A stretch of DNA of 23,885 nucleotides from JBOGGN01 sp050744165 (GCA_050744165.1 JBOGGN010000205.1:1-23885); one strand, 5' to 3'; counted from the stretch's first letter, positions 1-7,806 are shown. Notes: a model not told the origin generated them from the sequence alone. Numbers and translations are program-made.

Positions 1-18
1 GCGCCGCGGCCGCGGCGC
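1..18. repeat. Perfect 18-bp GC palindrome at window start
   Basis: Positions 1-18 read GCGCCGCGGCCGCGGCGC, identical to their reverse complement. They lie in the Ala-rich coding stretch of the truncated first gene, so codon bias alone (GCG/GCC runs) could make it. It may have contributed to the sequence breaking here. Confidence 0.5.
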
Positions 19-959
19 GGGCCGACGGGGCCGGCTCGACATACTCCGGCGCATCACCAATCGGCCCGGTGGTGCTGACGGGTTGCCCGCCGACGACGCC
101 GATCCCGACTGCGACCCCGCCGTCGCACCCGACGGTGCTGGTGCCCGAGTCGCAGCTGCCAACGCCACCCTCGCCGGCGCCCCGGGTGAAGGACCTGTCG
201 GCGATTAGCGACAAGGGCATGTTCATCTGGCAGATCCACCTCACCAGCGGCGGCGACGTCAGCGCCATCGTCAACCAGGCCGTGGCCGCTGGGTTGCGGC
301 AGGTCTGGGTCCGGGTGGGCGACTCCTTTGATGGTTTTTACGGCGCTTCGGAACTGGACACCCTCGTCCCTGCTCTCCACCGGGTCGGGGTGGCGGTCGT
401 GGGGTGGGGCTTCCCCTACCTGTACGACCCCGTGGGTGACGCCGCCTGGACTGCCGAGGCCATGGCGTGGCGTGGCCCCGGCGGTGCCCGGCTGGACGGG
501 TGGGGGGCCGATATCGAGACCTCGAGCGAGGGCACGGCGCTAGACGGCACGCGGTCGTCGACCTATCTGGGTTTGGTCCGGCCGGACATGGGAGGCCGAC
601 CATTGGTGGCGATCGTGTTTCCGCCCACCGCCTACTGGCTGGCCCACTACCCCTACACGGCGGAAGCCCCCTACGTCGACGCCTTCGCGCCGATGCTCTA
701 TTGGAGCTGCATGGAGCCTGGCGCCGACGCCCAGATGGCCATCCAGGCGCTCGGTGCCATGGCGCCGCTGCACCTGATCGGGCAGGCGTACGACATGGGC
801 CCCTATGGCGGGCGGAACGGGTCCCCAAGTGGTCCCGAGATCGCTCGCTTCCTCGACGCGGCCCGCCGGGGCGGCGGCGTGGGGGGCTCGTTCTGGGTGT
901 GGCAGGACGTGACGCAGACCGAATGGGCTTACCTCGCGGGTTACCGCTGGTTGGGGTGA
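3..959 (+). CDS. Secreted glycoside hydrolase-like (TIM-barrel) protein, 5' partial
   Basis: The reading frame is open to the left edge, so the true start lies outside the window; the first internal start-like codon is GTG 69. The visible N-terminus is Ala-, Pro- and Thr-rich (about residues 1-60), typical of a wall-spanning linker after a signal peptide or anchor that would lie upstream. The folded part starts near GMFIWQIHLTSGGD and shows alternating hydrophobic strands and helices (VWVRVGD, VAVVGWGFPYLYD, GWGADIET, VAIVFPP, DAFAPMLYWSCM, HLIGQAYDM, GGSFWVWQDVTQTEWAYL). This layout, with an acidic residue after a strand (GADIE) and a late aromatic WVWQ strand, is that of (beta/alpha)8 glycoside hydrolase-like proteins. 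Substrate and catalytic residues cannot be named. The protein at 22834-23790 has the same architecture and similar motifs (PMAYW, YEWTGTTAEQWALL). The last codons are the first copy of a downstream tandem repeat. Confidence 0.6.
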   Translation, partial: AAAAARADGAGSTYSGASPIGPVVLTGCPPTTPIPTATPPSHPTVLVPESQLPTPPSPAPRVKDLSAISDKGMFIWQIHLTSGGDVSAIVNQAVAAGLRQVWVRVGDSFDGFYGASELDTLVPALHRVGVAVVGWGFPYLYDPVGDAAWTAEAMAWRGPGGARLDGWGADIETSSEGTALDGTRSSTYLGLVRPDMGGRPLVAIVFPPTAYWLAHYPYTAEAPYVDAFAPMLYWSCMEPGADAQMAIQALGAMAPLHLIGQAYDMGPYGGRNGSPSGPEIARFLDAARRGGGVGGSFWVWQDVTQTEWAYLAGYRWLG

Positions 960-1089
960 GCCGGTATCGGCGCGGGGTGGGGTGAGCCCGGCGTCGCCGC
1001 TGGTTGGGGTGAGCCCGGTATCGGCGCGGGGTGGGGTGAGCCCGGCGTCGCCGCTGGTTGCGGTGAGCCCGCTGTCGCCCGGCGTCGCC
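945..1089. repeat. 27-bp tandem repeat, about five copies, starting inside the gene's 3' end
   Basis: Units of 27 bp end in GGGGTGAGCCC (one copy GCGGTGAGCCC) and occupy 963-989, 990-1016, 1017-1043 and 1044-1070. A partial copy at 945-962 forms the last coding codons and the TGA stop of the upstream gene, and a degenerate tail runs at 1071-1089. Odd and even units differ consistently (GGTATCGGCGCG versus GGCGTCGCCGCT), giving a 54-bp higher-order period. The repeat fills nearly the whole gap up to the acyl-CoA dehydrogenase start at 1105. Confidence 0.85.
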
Positions 1090-1104
1090 TAGCGTTTCGT
1101 CCGG

Positions 1105-2322
1105 ATGGACTTGGACTACCCGCCCGAAGCGGAGGCGTTTCGCGTCGAGATCCGAGAATGGCTCGACGCCAACCTGCCTCAAGACGGGTCACGGCCGAGC
1201 CCTGACGAGTGGGCCGAGCGACTGGAGGCGGGCGGCTGGATCTGCGCCACGTGGCCGGTCGAGTACGGTGGCAAGGGCCTGAGCCTGATGGAGGCGGTGG
1301 TCCTCGCCGAGGAGTTCGAGCGGGCCGGGGTGACGATGCGGGCCGATTTCTTCGGCGACACCCTCGTGGGCCCGACCATCCTGCGATGGGGCAGCGAGGA
1401 ACAAAAGAAGGAGTTCCTCCCTCAGATTCTCTCCGGGCGCATCCGTTGGTGCCAAGGGTTCTCCGAGCCTGACGCCGGAAGCGATCTGGCATCGCTCAAG
1501 ACCCGGGCGGCCCTCGACGGCGACGAGTGGGTCATCCACGGCCAGAAGGTGTGGACGACGGGAGCCAAGGAGGCCGACTACGTCTTCCTCTTGGCCCGGA
1601 CTGACCCTGAAGCCCCCAAGCACGCCGGCATCTCCTACCTGCTGGTGCCCATGAAGCAACCCGGCGTGGACGTGCGGCCGATCCACCAGATCGATGGCTC
1701 GGCAGAGTTCAACGAGGTCTTCTTCGACGCTGCCCGCTGCCCCAAGGACAATGTGGTGGGCGGAATCAACAACGGTTGGACCGTCGCCATGACCACCCTC
1801 GGCTTCGAGCGTGGCACCTCGGCCACGACCGGCTACCGGCGGTTCAAGAAGGAGTTGGACGACCTCATCGGAATGGCCCGGAAAAATGGGCGGATCCAGG
1901 ACCCGGCCGTCCGCCAGGGACTGGCCGCCGCTTGGACCAAGGTGAAAATCATGCAGATCAACGGGCTGCGATCCCTCACCGCCGCCCTCCGGCCCAAAAG
2001 CGGCGGCTCGGGCCCCCGGGACCCCGGGGTGGCGGCGCTGGCGGCCACCAACAAGATGTTCTGGTCCGAGTACCACCAGGAGGTCATGGATTTGGCGGTC
2101 GACATTGCCGGCCTGGCCGGCCAGGTGCTGAGCGGCTCGGGGGGCGCCGAGTTCGTGCCCGGCTACGGGCTGCGGCGCACGATGCCGGGCTACCCCGTGA
2201 GCGTGTTGCAGTCGTCGTTCTTCTTTTCCCGCTCGGAAACCATCTGGGGCGGCACCGCCGAGATCCAGCGCAACATCGTGGGGGAGCGGGTTCTCGGCCT
2301 GCCCCGGGAGCCCCGCCCCTAG
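1105..2322 (+). CDS. Acyl-CoA dehydrogenase family protein
   Basis: The 405-residue protein has the usual acyl-CoA dehydrogenase length: an N-terminal helical domain, a middle beta domain with WCQGFSEPDAGSDLASL (the classic FAD/substrate signature near residue 115), and a C-terminal helical domain ending in TIWGGTAEIQRNIVGERVLG. The family oxidises acyl-CoA thioesters to 2-enoyl-CoA with FAD, passing electrons to ETF, in the cytoplasm. At the position of the classical catalytic glutamate (MCAD Glu376 in YEGT) this protein has Gly382 (W-G-G-T). The base must therefore come from elsewhere, as in isovaleryl-CoA dehydrogenase-type enzymes, or from a partner subunit as in some actinobacterial heteromeric FadE pairs. 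ATG 1105 begins at the expected N-terminal helix; no strong ribosome binding site is seen. It stands alone, converging on the mobA-fdhD fusion 34 bp away. Substrate chain length cannot be told. Confidence 0.93.
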   Translation: MDLDYPPEAEAFRVEIREWLDANLPQDGSRPSPDEWAERLEAGGWICATWPVEYGGKGLSLMEAVVLAEEFERAGVTMRADFFGDTLVGPTILRWGSEEQKKEFLPQILSGRIRWCQGFSEPDAGSDLASLKTRAALDGDEWVIHGQKVWTTGAKEADYVFLLARTDPEAPKHAGISYLLVPMKQPGVDVRPIHQIDGSAEFNEVFFDAARCPKDNVVGGINNGWTVAMTTLGFERGTSATTGYRRFKKELDDLIGMARKNGRIQDPAVRQGLAAAWTKVKIMQINGLRSLTAALRPKSGGSGPRDPGVAALAATNKMFWSEYHQEVMDLAVDIAGLAGQVLSGSGGAEFVPGYGLRRTMPGYPVSVLQSSFFFSRSETIWGGTAEIQRNIVGERVLGLPREPRP

Positions 2323-2356
2323 CGACGGTTACCCGCCGATGCTCTCCGGTTCGCCC

Positions 2357-3901
2357 TCATCGGCTCAGGTCGATCCTCTCCGGGTGGCTGTATATGTTGA
2401 ACCGCTGGCCCCGCACGAACGCCGCCAGCGTCACCCCAAGGCGCTCGGCCGCCTGCACGGCCAGGCTCGACGGCGCCGACACGGCCACGATCATCGGCAG
2501 ACCGGCCATGGCCGCCTTCTGCACGATCTCGAAGCTGACCCGCCCCGAGACGACCAGTACCTCGTCACGCAGCGGGACCCGCCCCGCCAGCAGCGCGTGG
2601 CCGACGAGCTTGTCCACGGCGTTGTGCCGCCCGACGTCCTCCCGCACCACCAACTCCCCGTCCGGCCCATGGACGGCGGCGCCGTGGAGGCCCCCCGTTC
2701 GGTCGAACAGCGGCTGGTCGGCCCGAAGACGGTCCGGCAACTCCACGATTTGTGACCAAGGGATGGGAAAATGCGCCGTCCCCGCCGCCACCACCCCACA
2801 GGCGGTCTGGACCTCATCGAGGCTCGCCTTGCCGCAGATGCCGCAACTGGCGTTCACTGCGAAGCTGCGGGTCCCGCGGTTGTCGGCGAGCGGGCGGGTG
2901 AGATCGACGGTCACGATGTTGAGCCGCTGCTCGCCGCCTTCGGGAAGATCGCAGTAGCGGACCGCGGCGACGTCATGGCGGCTCCGCACGATGCCCTCGG
3001 TGAACAAGAAGCCGACTGCCAACTCGAAATCGTGCCCCGGGGTCCGCATCGTCACTGCCACCGAGCGGGGTTGTTGTCCCGGCCCTCCCGCCCGGATCTC
3101 CATCGGTTCCTCGGTTGCGACCTCGTCGGGCATCTCCAGGTGATGGTCGACGCGGACTGCGATCACCCGTACTGGGGTGGACGCCCGGCGGATTGTGGAG
3201 GCGATGCGGGGCACCGATGGGGACGATGGGGACGAGGGGTGGGGCGACCCGATGGTTGCCAGATCCCGGGCAGAGTCGGGGGCGATGTTTGCGAGGTCCG
3301 CCGGAGTGTCGACGTCGAAGAGAGCCTTTTCGGTGGCCGCGTCGGCGTCGAGCCAGGTCACGGGGACCGCGGACAGCAACGCCATGAAGGACAGCTCGCC
3401 GGCGGCGACGAGTTCCTGGGCTCGGACGACAGCCGCGGCGCTGTAGCGGGCGCACACCGGCTGGGCTCGCCCGGAGCCATCACGGGGGACAACGCTGTGC
3501 TCGGCGGTCGGGACCGGGCAGTCCGCCAACCGCTGCAAGAACCCGGCGGTGAGGTTGGGCAGGTCGGTGGCCACGACCAGGACCGGACCGGCGTGGCCTC
3601 GATGGCGCAATGCCGCCCCTCCCGCCGCCAGCGCCGCCAACGGCCCGGATCCGGCCGGATCTTCCCGTACCGCGGGCAGGGCGGTGAATCCTGGGCCGAC
3701 CTCGACGACCGGATCGGCCGCGCCCAGAAGGAGCGCCGCTGTGCGTTGCGCCAAGAAATCGCCATCAACGACCAGCCGGGCCTTGTCCCGCCCCATGCGG
3801 CGACTGGCGCCACCGGTAAGCAGCAGAGCAGCTGGACGGCTCCCTGACGGAGTCCCACGAGCAGGCACGGACCTATTCTGCCGCCGGGTGCCGAGCCCCA
3901 T
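2357..3901 (-). CDS. MobA-FdhD fusion: molybdenum cofactor guanylyltransferase and formate dehydrogenase sulfur-carrier accessory protein
   Basis: Two maturation proteins are joined in one 514-residue chain. Residues about 23-210 are a MobA-like nucleotidyltransferase with the GTP-binding loop LLLTGGASRRMGRDK (about 27-41) and a later VVATDLPNL metal/nucleotide strand; MobA attaches GMP to molybdopterin. After a Ser/Pro-rich linker, residues about 240-514 form FdhD, which passes sulfur from a cysteine desulfurase to the Mo-bis-MGD of formate dehydrogenase. Its CGICG motif (Cys353 and Cys356) and the HNAVDKLVG and VSGRVSFEIVQKA blocks are intact. The start is ATG 3901, chosen for AAGGGG seven bases upstream (3914-3909 on the minus strand) and because it avoids a long overlap with the kinase; GTG 3868 is the alternative. 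No formate dehydrogenase gene lies in the window, so its client must be encoded elsewhere. Head to head with the kinase. Confidence 0.92.
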   Translation of the reverse strand: MGLGTRRQNRSVPARGTPSGSRPAALLLTGGASRRMGRDKARLVVDGDFLAQRTAALLLGAADPVVEVGPGFTALPAVREDPAGSGPLAALAAGGAALRHRGHAGPVLVVATDLPNLTAGFLQRLADCPVPTAEHSVVPRDGSGRAQPVCARYSAAAVVRAQELVAAGELSFMALLSAVPVTWLDADAATEKALFDVDTPADLANIAPDSARDLATIGSPHPSSPSSPSVPRIASTIRRASTPVRVIAVRVDHHLEMPDEVATEEPMEIRAGGPGQQPRSVAVTMRTPGHDFELAVGFLFTEGIVRSRHDVAAVRYCDLPEGGEQRLNIVTVDLTRPLADNRGTRSFAVNASCGICGKASLDEVQTACGVVAAGTAHFPIPWSQIVELPDRLRADQPLFDRTGGLHGAAVHGPDGELVVREDVGRHNAVDKLVGHALLAGRVPLRDEVLVVSGRVSFEIVQKAAMAGLPMIVAVSAPSSLAVQAAERLGVTLAAFVRGQRFNIYSHPERIDLSR

Positions 3902-3934
3902 TCGGTGACCCCTTGGGTGAAAGCGACCCGTCCC

Positions 3935-5629
3935 ATGGGTAGAACCACCGGAGTGAACCAACTGGCCGCCACAGATGTGGCCCTGGGCAATCGGTATCGC
4001 CTCCTCTCCCCGCTCGGGGCAGGCGGCATGGCCGAGGTCTACGAGGGGTGGGACGATCGGCTGGCACGCCCGGTCGCCATCAAGCTGCTGCGCCCTGATC
4101 TTGCGTGCCACCCGGATCTGCGGCGGCGCTTTGAGTTCGAGGCGAAAGCCGCGGCCCGGTTGTCACATCCCAACGTGGTGTCGGTATACGACGCTGGGGA
4201 GGAGGACGGGCGCTCCTACATCGTCATGGAGCGGTTGCGGGGCGAGTCCCTCGCCGACGTGATCCGGCGAGGCCCGATGGACCAGGCGTGGCTGCGGCGC
4301 ATCGCCGAGGAGGTGCTGGGGGCTCTCGCAGCTGCCCATGCCGCCGGCATTGTGCACCGCGATGTGAAGCCCGCCAACATCCTCCTCGGGTCCGACGGCT
4401 GCGCCAAGGTCGCCGACTTCGGGATCGCCAGCGTCACACAGGAGCAACTCGGAGCCGATGATGACAGCCCCACTGCCTGCCACACCGGCGTGGGCCTGGT
4501 CATCGGGACGATCGCCTACATGGCGCCCGAGCGGGCGATGGGGCAACCGGCGACGGTGCAGAGTGATCTGTATTCCCTGGGCGTGGTGTTGTACGAGGCG
4601 TTGACTGGAGTAAAGCCGTTCGCTGGGGGCACGGCGGTCGAGATCGCGGACGCCGCCCTCAAACGGCAAGCTCGAAACCCGGCCGTCCTCCGTCCCGACG
4701 CCGATCCCCAGCTGGTGGCTGTGATCGGCCGGGCTATGAACCCCGATCCGGCGCACCGCTACCCGACAGACGCGGCTATGGCCGCCGACCTACGCAGCCC
4801 GGGCCCCGAGCCCACGGCAGTGTTCAACTCGGCGGCGGTCGGTGCCCTTAGCGCAGCCCCGCCCGCGGGCGGTTCGTCGTGGGTTGGGGAGTCGCCGGTC
4901 GCGGGGTCGTCGGTCGGGGCCGCCGCCGCCGAGTCGGCTCTCGCGGCTGACCTGTCGCCGATGCCGGCTACCGCTGGCTCACCGGATCCCGCCGCTCTGT
5001 TTGACGACGCCGATGTCGACGGCCTGGCTCTGCTTCAGGCGCCCGAAGCCGGCGGCGATGCGCACCGGGCGGCGACCGTCCTCACCCCGCAGGCCCGCCA
5101 ACGGCGGAAACAGGCTGCGGTGGTGGCGGTCGCAGCGGTGGCGGCGGTGGTGCTGGTGTTGACGATGGTCCACCCGAACCCCACGTCGCAGGCCAGCCCG
5201 ACCACCACGACGGCGCCTGCGCGAGCCGCGGCAACCACGCCGAGCACGACTCCGCCGAGCACGACTCCGAACCTGCTGGCCACGGATGCAACGTCCGAGG
5301 CGCTCGATGCCATCGCCCGGCAGGTGGCATCGTCGGGCAGTGCCGCCGCCGGGCAGTTGGCGAGTGGACTGCAGCAGGTAGCCACCATCGCCGACGCCAC
5401 TGCTCGGGCAACCGCCGCTACCAACCTCTTCAACCAGGCGGGGCAGTGGTTGCAGCGGGGTGAACTGACCTACAGCACCTACGTCGCTGCCGTGAGCGTT
5501 CTTCAGCAGGCCGGTGCGACGGGATCGATCCTCGCCCCCTCGCCCTCGCCCTCGCCCTCGCCCTCGACCGCTCCCTCGCCCTCGTCAGGGCAACAAGCCA
5601 AGCACCACAGTGGAGGAAAGAAGGACTGA
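3935..5629 (+). CDS. Membrane Ser/Thr protein kinase with extracytoplasmic sensor-like domain
   Basis: A Hanks-type kinase occupies about residues 20-285 (numbered from ATG 3935): glycine loop GAGGMAEV, VAIK lysine at Lys50, HRDVKPAN catalytic loop at 141-148, DFG at 161-163 and APE at 197-199, all intact, so it should be active. An Ala/Pro-rich juxtamembrane stretch follows, then one membrane span (AAVVAVAAVAAVVLVL, about 393-412). Outside are a Thr/Pro linker, an Ala-rich helical segment of roughly 100 residues, and a (Pro-Ser)n tail with a basic end. There are no PASTA repeats, so the ligand is unknown. In-frame starts also exist at GTG 3905 and GTG 3953 (the latter directly preceded by GGAG, too close to serve as its own site); ATG 3935 is a compromise. 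The PHP protein follows after 21 bp on the same strand. Confidence 0.92.
   Translation: MGRTTGVNQLAATDVALGNRYRLLSPLGAGGMAEVYEGWDDRLARPVAIKLLRPDLACHPDLRRRFEFEAKAAARLSHPNVVSVYDAGEEDGRSYIVMERLRGESLADVIRRGPMDQAWLRRIAEEVLGALAAAHAAGIVHRDVKPANILLGSDGCAKVADFGIASVTQEQLGADDDSPTACHTGVGLVIGTIAYMAPERAMGQPATVQSDLYSLGVVLYEALTGVKPFAGGTAVEIADAALKRQARNPAVLRPDADPQLVAVIGRAMNPDPAHRYPTDAAMAADLRSPGPEPTAVFNSAAVGALSAAPPAGGSSWVGESPVAGSSVGAAAAESALAADLSPMPATAGSPDPAALFDDADVDGLALLQAPEAGGDAHRAATVLTPQARQRRKQAAVVAVAAVAAVVLVLTMVHPNPTSQASPTTTTAPARAAATTPSTTPPSTTPNLLATDATSEALDAIARQVASSGSAAAGQLASGLQQVATIADATARATAATNLFNQAGQWLQRGELTYSTYVAAVSVLQQAGATGSILAPSPSPSPSPSTAPSPSSGQQAKHHSGGKKD
5537..5584 (+). repeat. CCCTCG hexanucleotide repeat encoding Pro-Ser repeats
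   Basis: Five exact CCCTCG units (5537-5566), then ACCGCT, then two more (5573-5584). In frame they encode the Pro-Ser tail of the kinase's outer domain. Hexamer slippage would change tail length without shifting the frame. Confidence 0.9.
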
Positions 5630-5650
5630 GCTCCGCCCGCCGGGAATGAT

Positions 5651-6760
5651 GTGGGGGTGCCGAGCTCCACTTCCACCCCTGAGGACGCCAAGGCGGCGGC
5701 CGTCGAGGCCCTCGAACGCATCGCGTACCTGTTGGAACAGGCTCGCGAACCCACCTACCGAGTGCGTGCCTTTCGGAGTGCTGCCGCCACGATCGGGCGT
5801 ACCCCAGCCGATCAACTGGTGCACCTGGCGGATGCCGGCCACCTGCAGCAGCTGAAAGGTATCGGCGACACCACGGCGACGGTGGTGGCCGAAGCGTTCG
5901 CCGGCCAGGCGCCCCATTACCTGACCCGCCTCGAGTCCGAGGTCACCCCCGCCAACGCTCCCGAACTCGATCCTGCGGTCCTGGCACTGCGAGCCACCCT
6001 CAGAGGCGACTGCCACACGCACTCAGACTGGTCCGACGGCGGCAGCCCGATCGACGTCATGGGCCGCGCCGCTCGGGACCTCGGACACGAGTACATCGTC
6101 CTGACCGACCACTCGCCCCGTCTCACCATCGCCCACGGCCTGTCGCCCGAGCGGCTTAGCCAGCAGCTGCAGGTGGTGGCGGCGCTCAACGCCGAGCTGG
6201 CGCCGTTTCGGATCCTGACCGGCATCGAGGTCGACATCAACGAGGACGGGACCCTCGACCAGGAGGACGAGCTCCTGGCCGGTCTCGACGTGGTCGTGGC
6301 CAGCGTCCACTCCAAGCTGCGCATGGAGACCGAAGGGATGACCCGCCGCATGGTGGCGGCAATGGAGAACCCCCACGCCGACATCCTCGGGCACTGCACC
6401 GGTCGCATGCTCCTCGGCCGAGGCCGTCCGCAGTCGAGCTTCGATGCCGGCGAGGTCTTTTCCACCTGTGCCAAACACGGGAAGGCCGTGGAGATCAACT
6501 GCCGGCCCGAGCGGCTCGACCCCCCAAAGCGGCTGCTGCGCCAGGCCCTCGACGCCGGCTGCGTCGTCACCATCGACACCGATGCGCACGCCCCCGGGCA
6601 GCTGGAGTGGCAGGTCAACGGGTGCGAGCGGGCGGTCGCCTGCGAAGTGCCCCGGGAGCGGATCGTCAACAGCTGGTCGGTCGAGGTGGTGCTGGCCTGG
6701 GCCGGCGCTCACCAGGAGGGGGCGGCGACGGCCGGACCGGCGAACGCCCCGGGCGCCTGA
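5651..6760 (+). CDS. Helix-hairpin-helix plus PHP-domain metal-dependent phosphoesterase
   Basis: The N-terminal ~90 residues resemble the 8-kDa/HhH region of family X DNA polymerases (ALERIAYLLEQ, YRVRAFRSAAATI, then LKGIGDTTATVVAEAFAG). The C-terminal PHP domain keeps the metal ligands: HTH (His122, His124), the TDHS motif, GIEVDI, SVHS, LGHCTGR and TDAH (Asp311, His313). The polymerase palm between these modules in bacterial PolX is absent, so this is a PolX-like N-terminus fused directly to PHP. PHP domains hydrolyse phosphoesters with a trinuclear metal site; a DNA end-processing or nuclease role is plausible but inferred. The start is GTG 5651 (GTG 5657 is possible), 21 bp after the kinase stop, which suggests co-transcription. 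Length 369 residues. Confidence 0.85.
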   Translation: MGVPSSTSTPEDAKAAAVEALERIAYLLEQAREPTYRVRAFRSAAATIGRTPADQLVHLADAGHLQQLKGIGDTTATVVAEAFAGQAPHYLTRLESEVTPANAPELDPAVLALRATLRGDCHTHSDWSDGGSPIDVMGRAARDLGHEYIVLTDHSPRLTIAHGLSPERLSQQLQVVAALNAELAPFRILTGIEVDINEDGTLDQEDELLAGLDVVVASVHSKLRMETEGMTRRMVAAMENPHADILGHCTGRMLLGRGRPQSSFDAGEVFSTCAKHGKAVEINCRPERLDPPKRLLRQALDAGCVVTIDTDAHAPGQLEWQVNGCERAVACEVPRERIVNSWSVEVVLAWAGAHQEGAATAGPANAPGA

Positions 6761-6813
6761 CTTCCGCCGGCAGTCCCGTAGCCTGGAGCGGTGCCGCAAT
6801 TGCAGACACCACC

Positions 6814-6818
6814 GAGAG
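6814..6818 (+). promoter_or_regulatory. Ribosome binding site deciding the start at 6823
   Basis: GAGAG sits four bases before ATG 6823. The upstream in-frame alternatives lie inside the PHP gene and lack such a site. Confidence 0.6.
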
Positions 6819-6822
6819 TGCA

Positions 6823-7608
6823 ATGACGGTTACCGACGCCTTCGTTGGGTTGGTGCAGGGGCCGGAGAATGCGCTCCCTCTCGATCACGCTGCCCTTCTC
6901 GTGGCGGCTCACGCCTCACCTGGCCTCGACGTCAGCGCCCAGTTGGATCGTCTCGACGAGTTGGCCGCTCGCTGCCCAAAGCCCAGCCTGGAGGGGCTGT
7001 GCCAGCTGTTGTTCGAGGACATGGGATTCGCGGGCGACACCTCGGACTACGGCGACCCCCGCAACTCGTTTCTCGACCAAGTACTCGACCGCCGCGTCGG
7101 CATCCCGATCTCGCTGTCGGTGCTCATGATCGAGATCGGCCGGCGGGTGGGCGTGGCGCTCGAAGGGGTGGCGATGCCGGGCCATTTTCTGGTCCGCCAC
7201 CAGGGAAGCCCGGACCTTCTTATCGACGCCTTCCATGGCGGGCGGACGCTGGATGCCGAGCAGTGCGCCAAGATGTTTTCCACCCTGTTCGGGGCGGATG
7301 CCGCCATGACCCCAACCATGCTCGACGCCGTCGGGCCCCGGGTCATCCTGGCCCGCATGCTGGCCAACTTGAAGCGCAGCTACATCGATCGCCGTGACCC
7401 GGCGGGGCTGATATGGGTCGGGCGGCTGCGCGCCGCCATTCCCGGGGTGGACTCCGCCAACGAGATGATCCAGCTGGCTCAGCTGCTGGTCAATCTGGGT
7501 CGCTTTGGCGAGGCAGCTGACGCCTTGGAGGAGCTCGCCGGGACCCAGGGCGAGCGTGGAGCGAGCATGCTCGTCCGGGCCAGGGCGCTGCGGGCCCGTC
7601 TCAACTAG
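6823..7608 (+). CDS. SirB1-type transglutaminase-like fold protein
   Basis: The 261-residue protein matches the SirB1/Transglut_core2 family: DPRNSFLDQVLDRRVGIPISLSVLMIEIGRRVGV, then MPGHFLVRH, LIDAFHGG and a helical TPR-like C-terminus (RDPAGLIWVGRLRAAIPG ... LAQLLVNLGRFGEAADALEEL). The family keeps the transglutaminase fold, and the His (PGHF) and Asp (IDAF) positions are visible. The nucleophilic cysteine position falls in GIPISLS and is not Cys, as is common in this family, so activity is doubtful. ATG 6823 is chosen because GAGAG lies at 6814-6818 just upstream; longer forms would overlap the PHP gene. It lies 62 bp after the PHP gene and is probably part of the same transcript. Cellular role unknown. 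Confidence 0.88.
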   Translation: MTVTDAFVGLVQGPENALPLDHAALLVAAHASPGLDVSAQLDRLDELAARCPKPSLEGLCQLLFEDMGFAGDTSDYGDPRNSFLDQVLDRRVGIPISLSVLMIEIGRRVGVALEGVAMPGHFLVRHQGSPDLLIDAFHGGRTLDAEQCAKMFSTLFGADAAMTPTMLDAVGPRVILARMLANLKRSYIDRRDPAGLIWVGRLRAAIPGVDSANEMIQLAQLLVNLGRFGEAADALEELAGTQGERGASMLVRARALRARLN

Positions 7609-7617
7609 GTCCGTCAC

Positions 7618-7654
7618 CGGCCTCGGGGGTGCGCTTGACCGGCCCCGATGGCCG
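7618..7654 (+). terminator. GC-rich hairpin after the transglutaminase-like gene
   Basis: CGGCC-T-CGGGG (7618-7628) can pair with CCCCG-AT-GGCCG (7643-7654) across a 14-base loop, leaving one bulge, nine bases after the stop. No U-run follows, so it is at best a GC-type terminator or mRNA 3' stabiliser. Confidence 0.35.
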
Positions 7655-7770
7655 AGACCGGGCGCAGACGGGACTCCTTCCGGCATTTGCGAAAAATCTG
7701 GGCAAAATCGCTAAAGGTCGCCGGGCGAGCTGCCGATGACCTCTTTAGACGTGTCGCAGAGGAGGCCATC

Positions 7771-7806
7771 GTGCTCGGCGTGCTCGGCGTGCTCGGCGTG
7801 CTCGGC
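7771..7806. repeat. Four perfect tandem copies of a 9-bp unit
   Basis: GTGCTCGGC occurs four times in a row (7771-7779, 7780-7788, 7789-7797, 7798-7806) in otherwise non-coding sequence, about 205 bp before the cyclase start. Confidence 0.95.

Noticed and set aside
945..1089. CRISPR array at the 27-bp repeats
   Set aside because: The units are directly adjacent without spacers and no cas genes are present.
271..1182. 303-residue minus-strand ORF with PTPRRYR-type repeats
   Set aside because: It is antisense to two genes; its apparent peptide repeats are the 27-bp DNA repeat read backwards, and its composition is Arg/Pro shadow.
1189..2076. 295-residue minus-strand ORF opposite the acyl-CoA dehydrogenase
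   Set aside because: It is a high-GC antisense shadow; the plus-strand frame has clear family motifs.
3902..4111. 70-residue N-terminal extension of the MobA-FdhD frame
   Set aside because: It overlaps the kinase domain antisense and has no MobA similarity; ATG 3901 has a good ribosome site.
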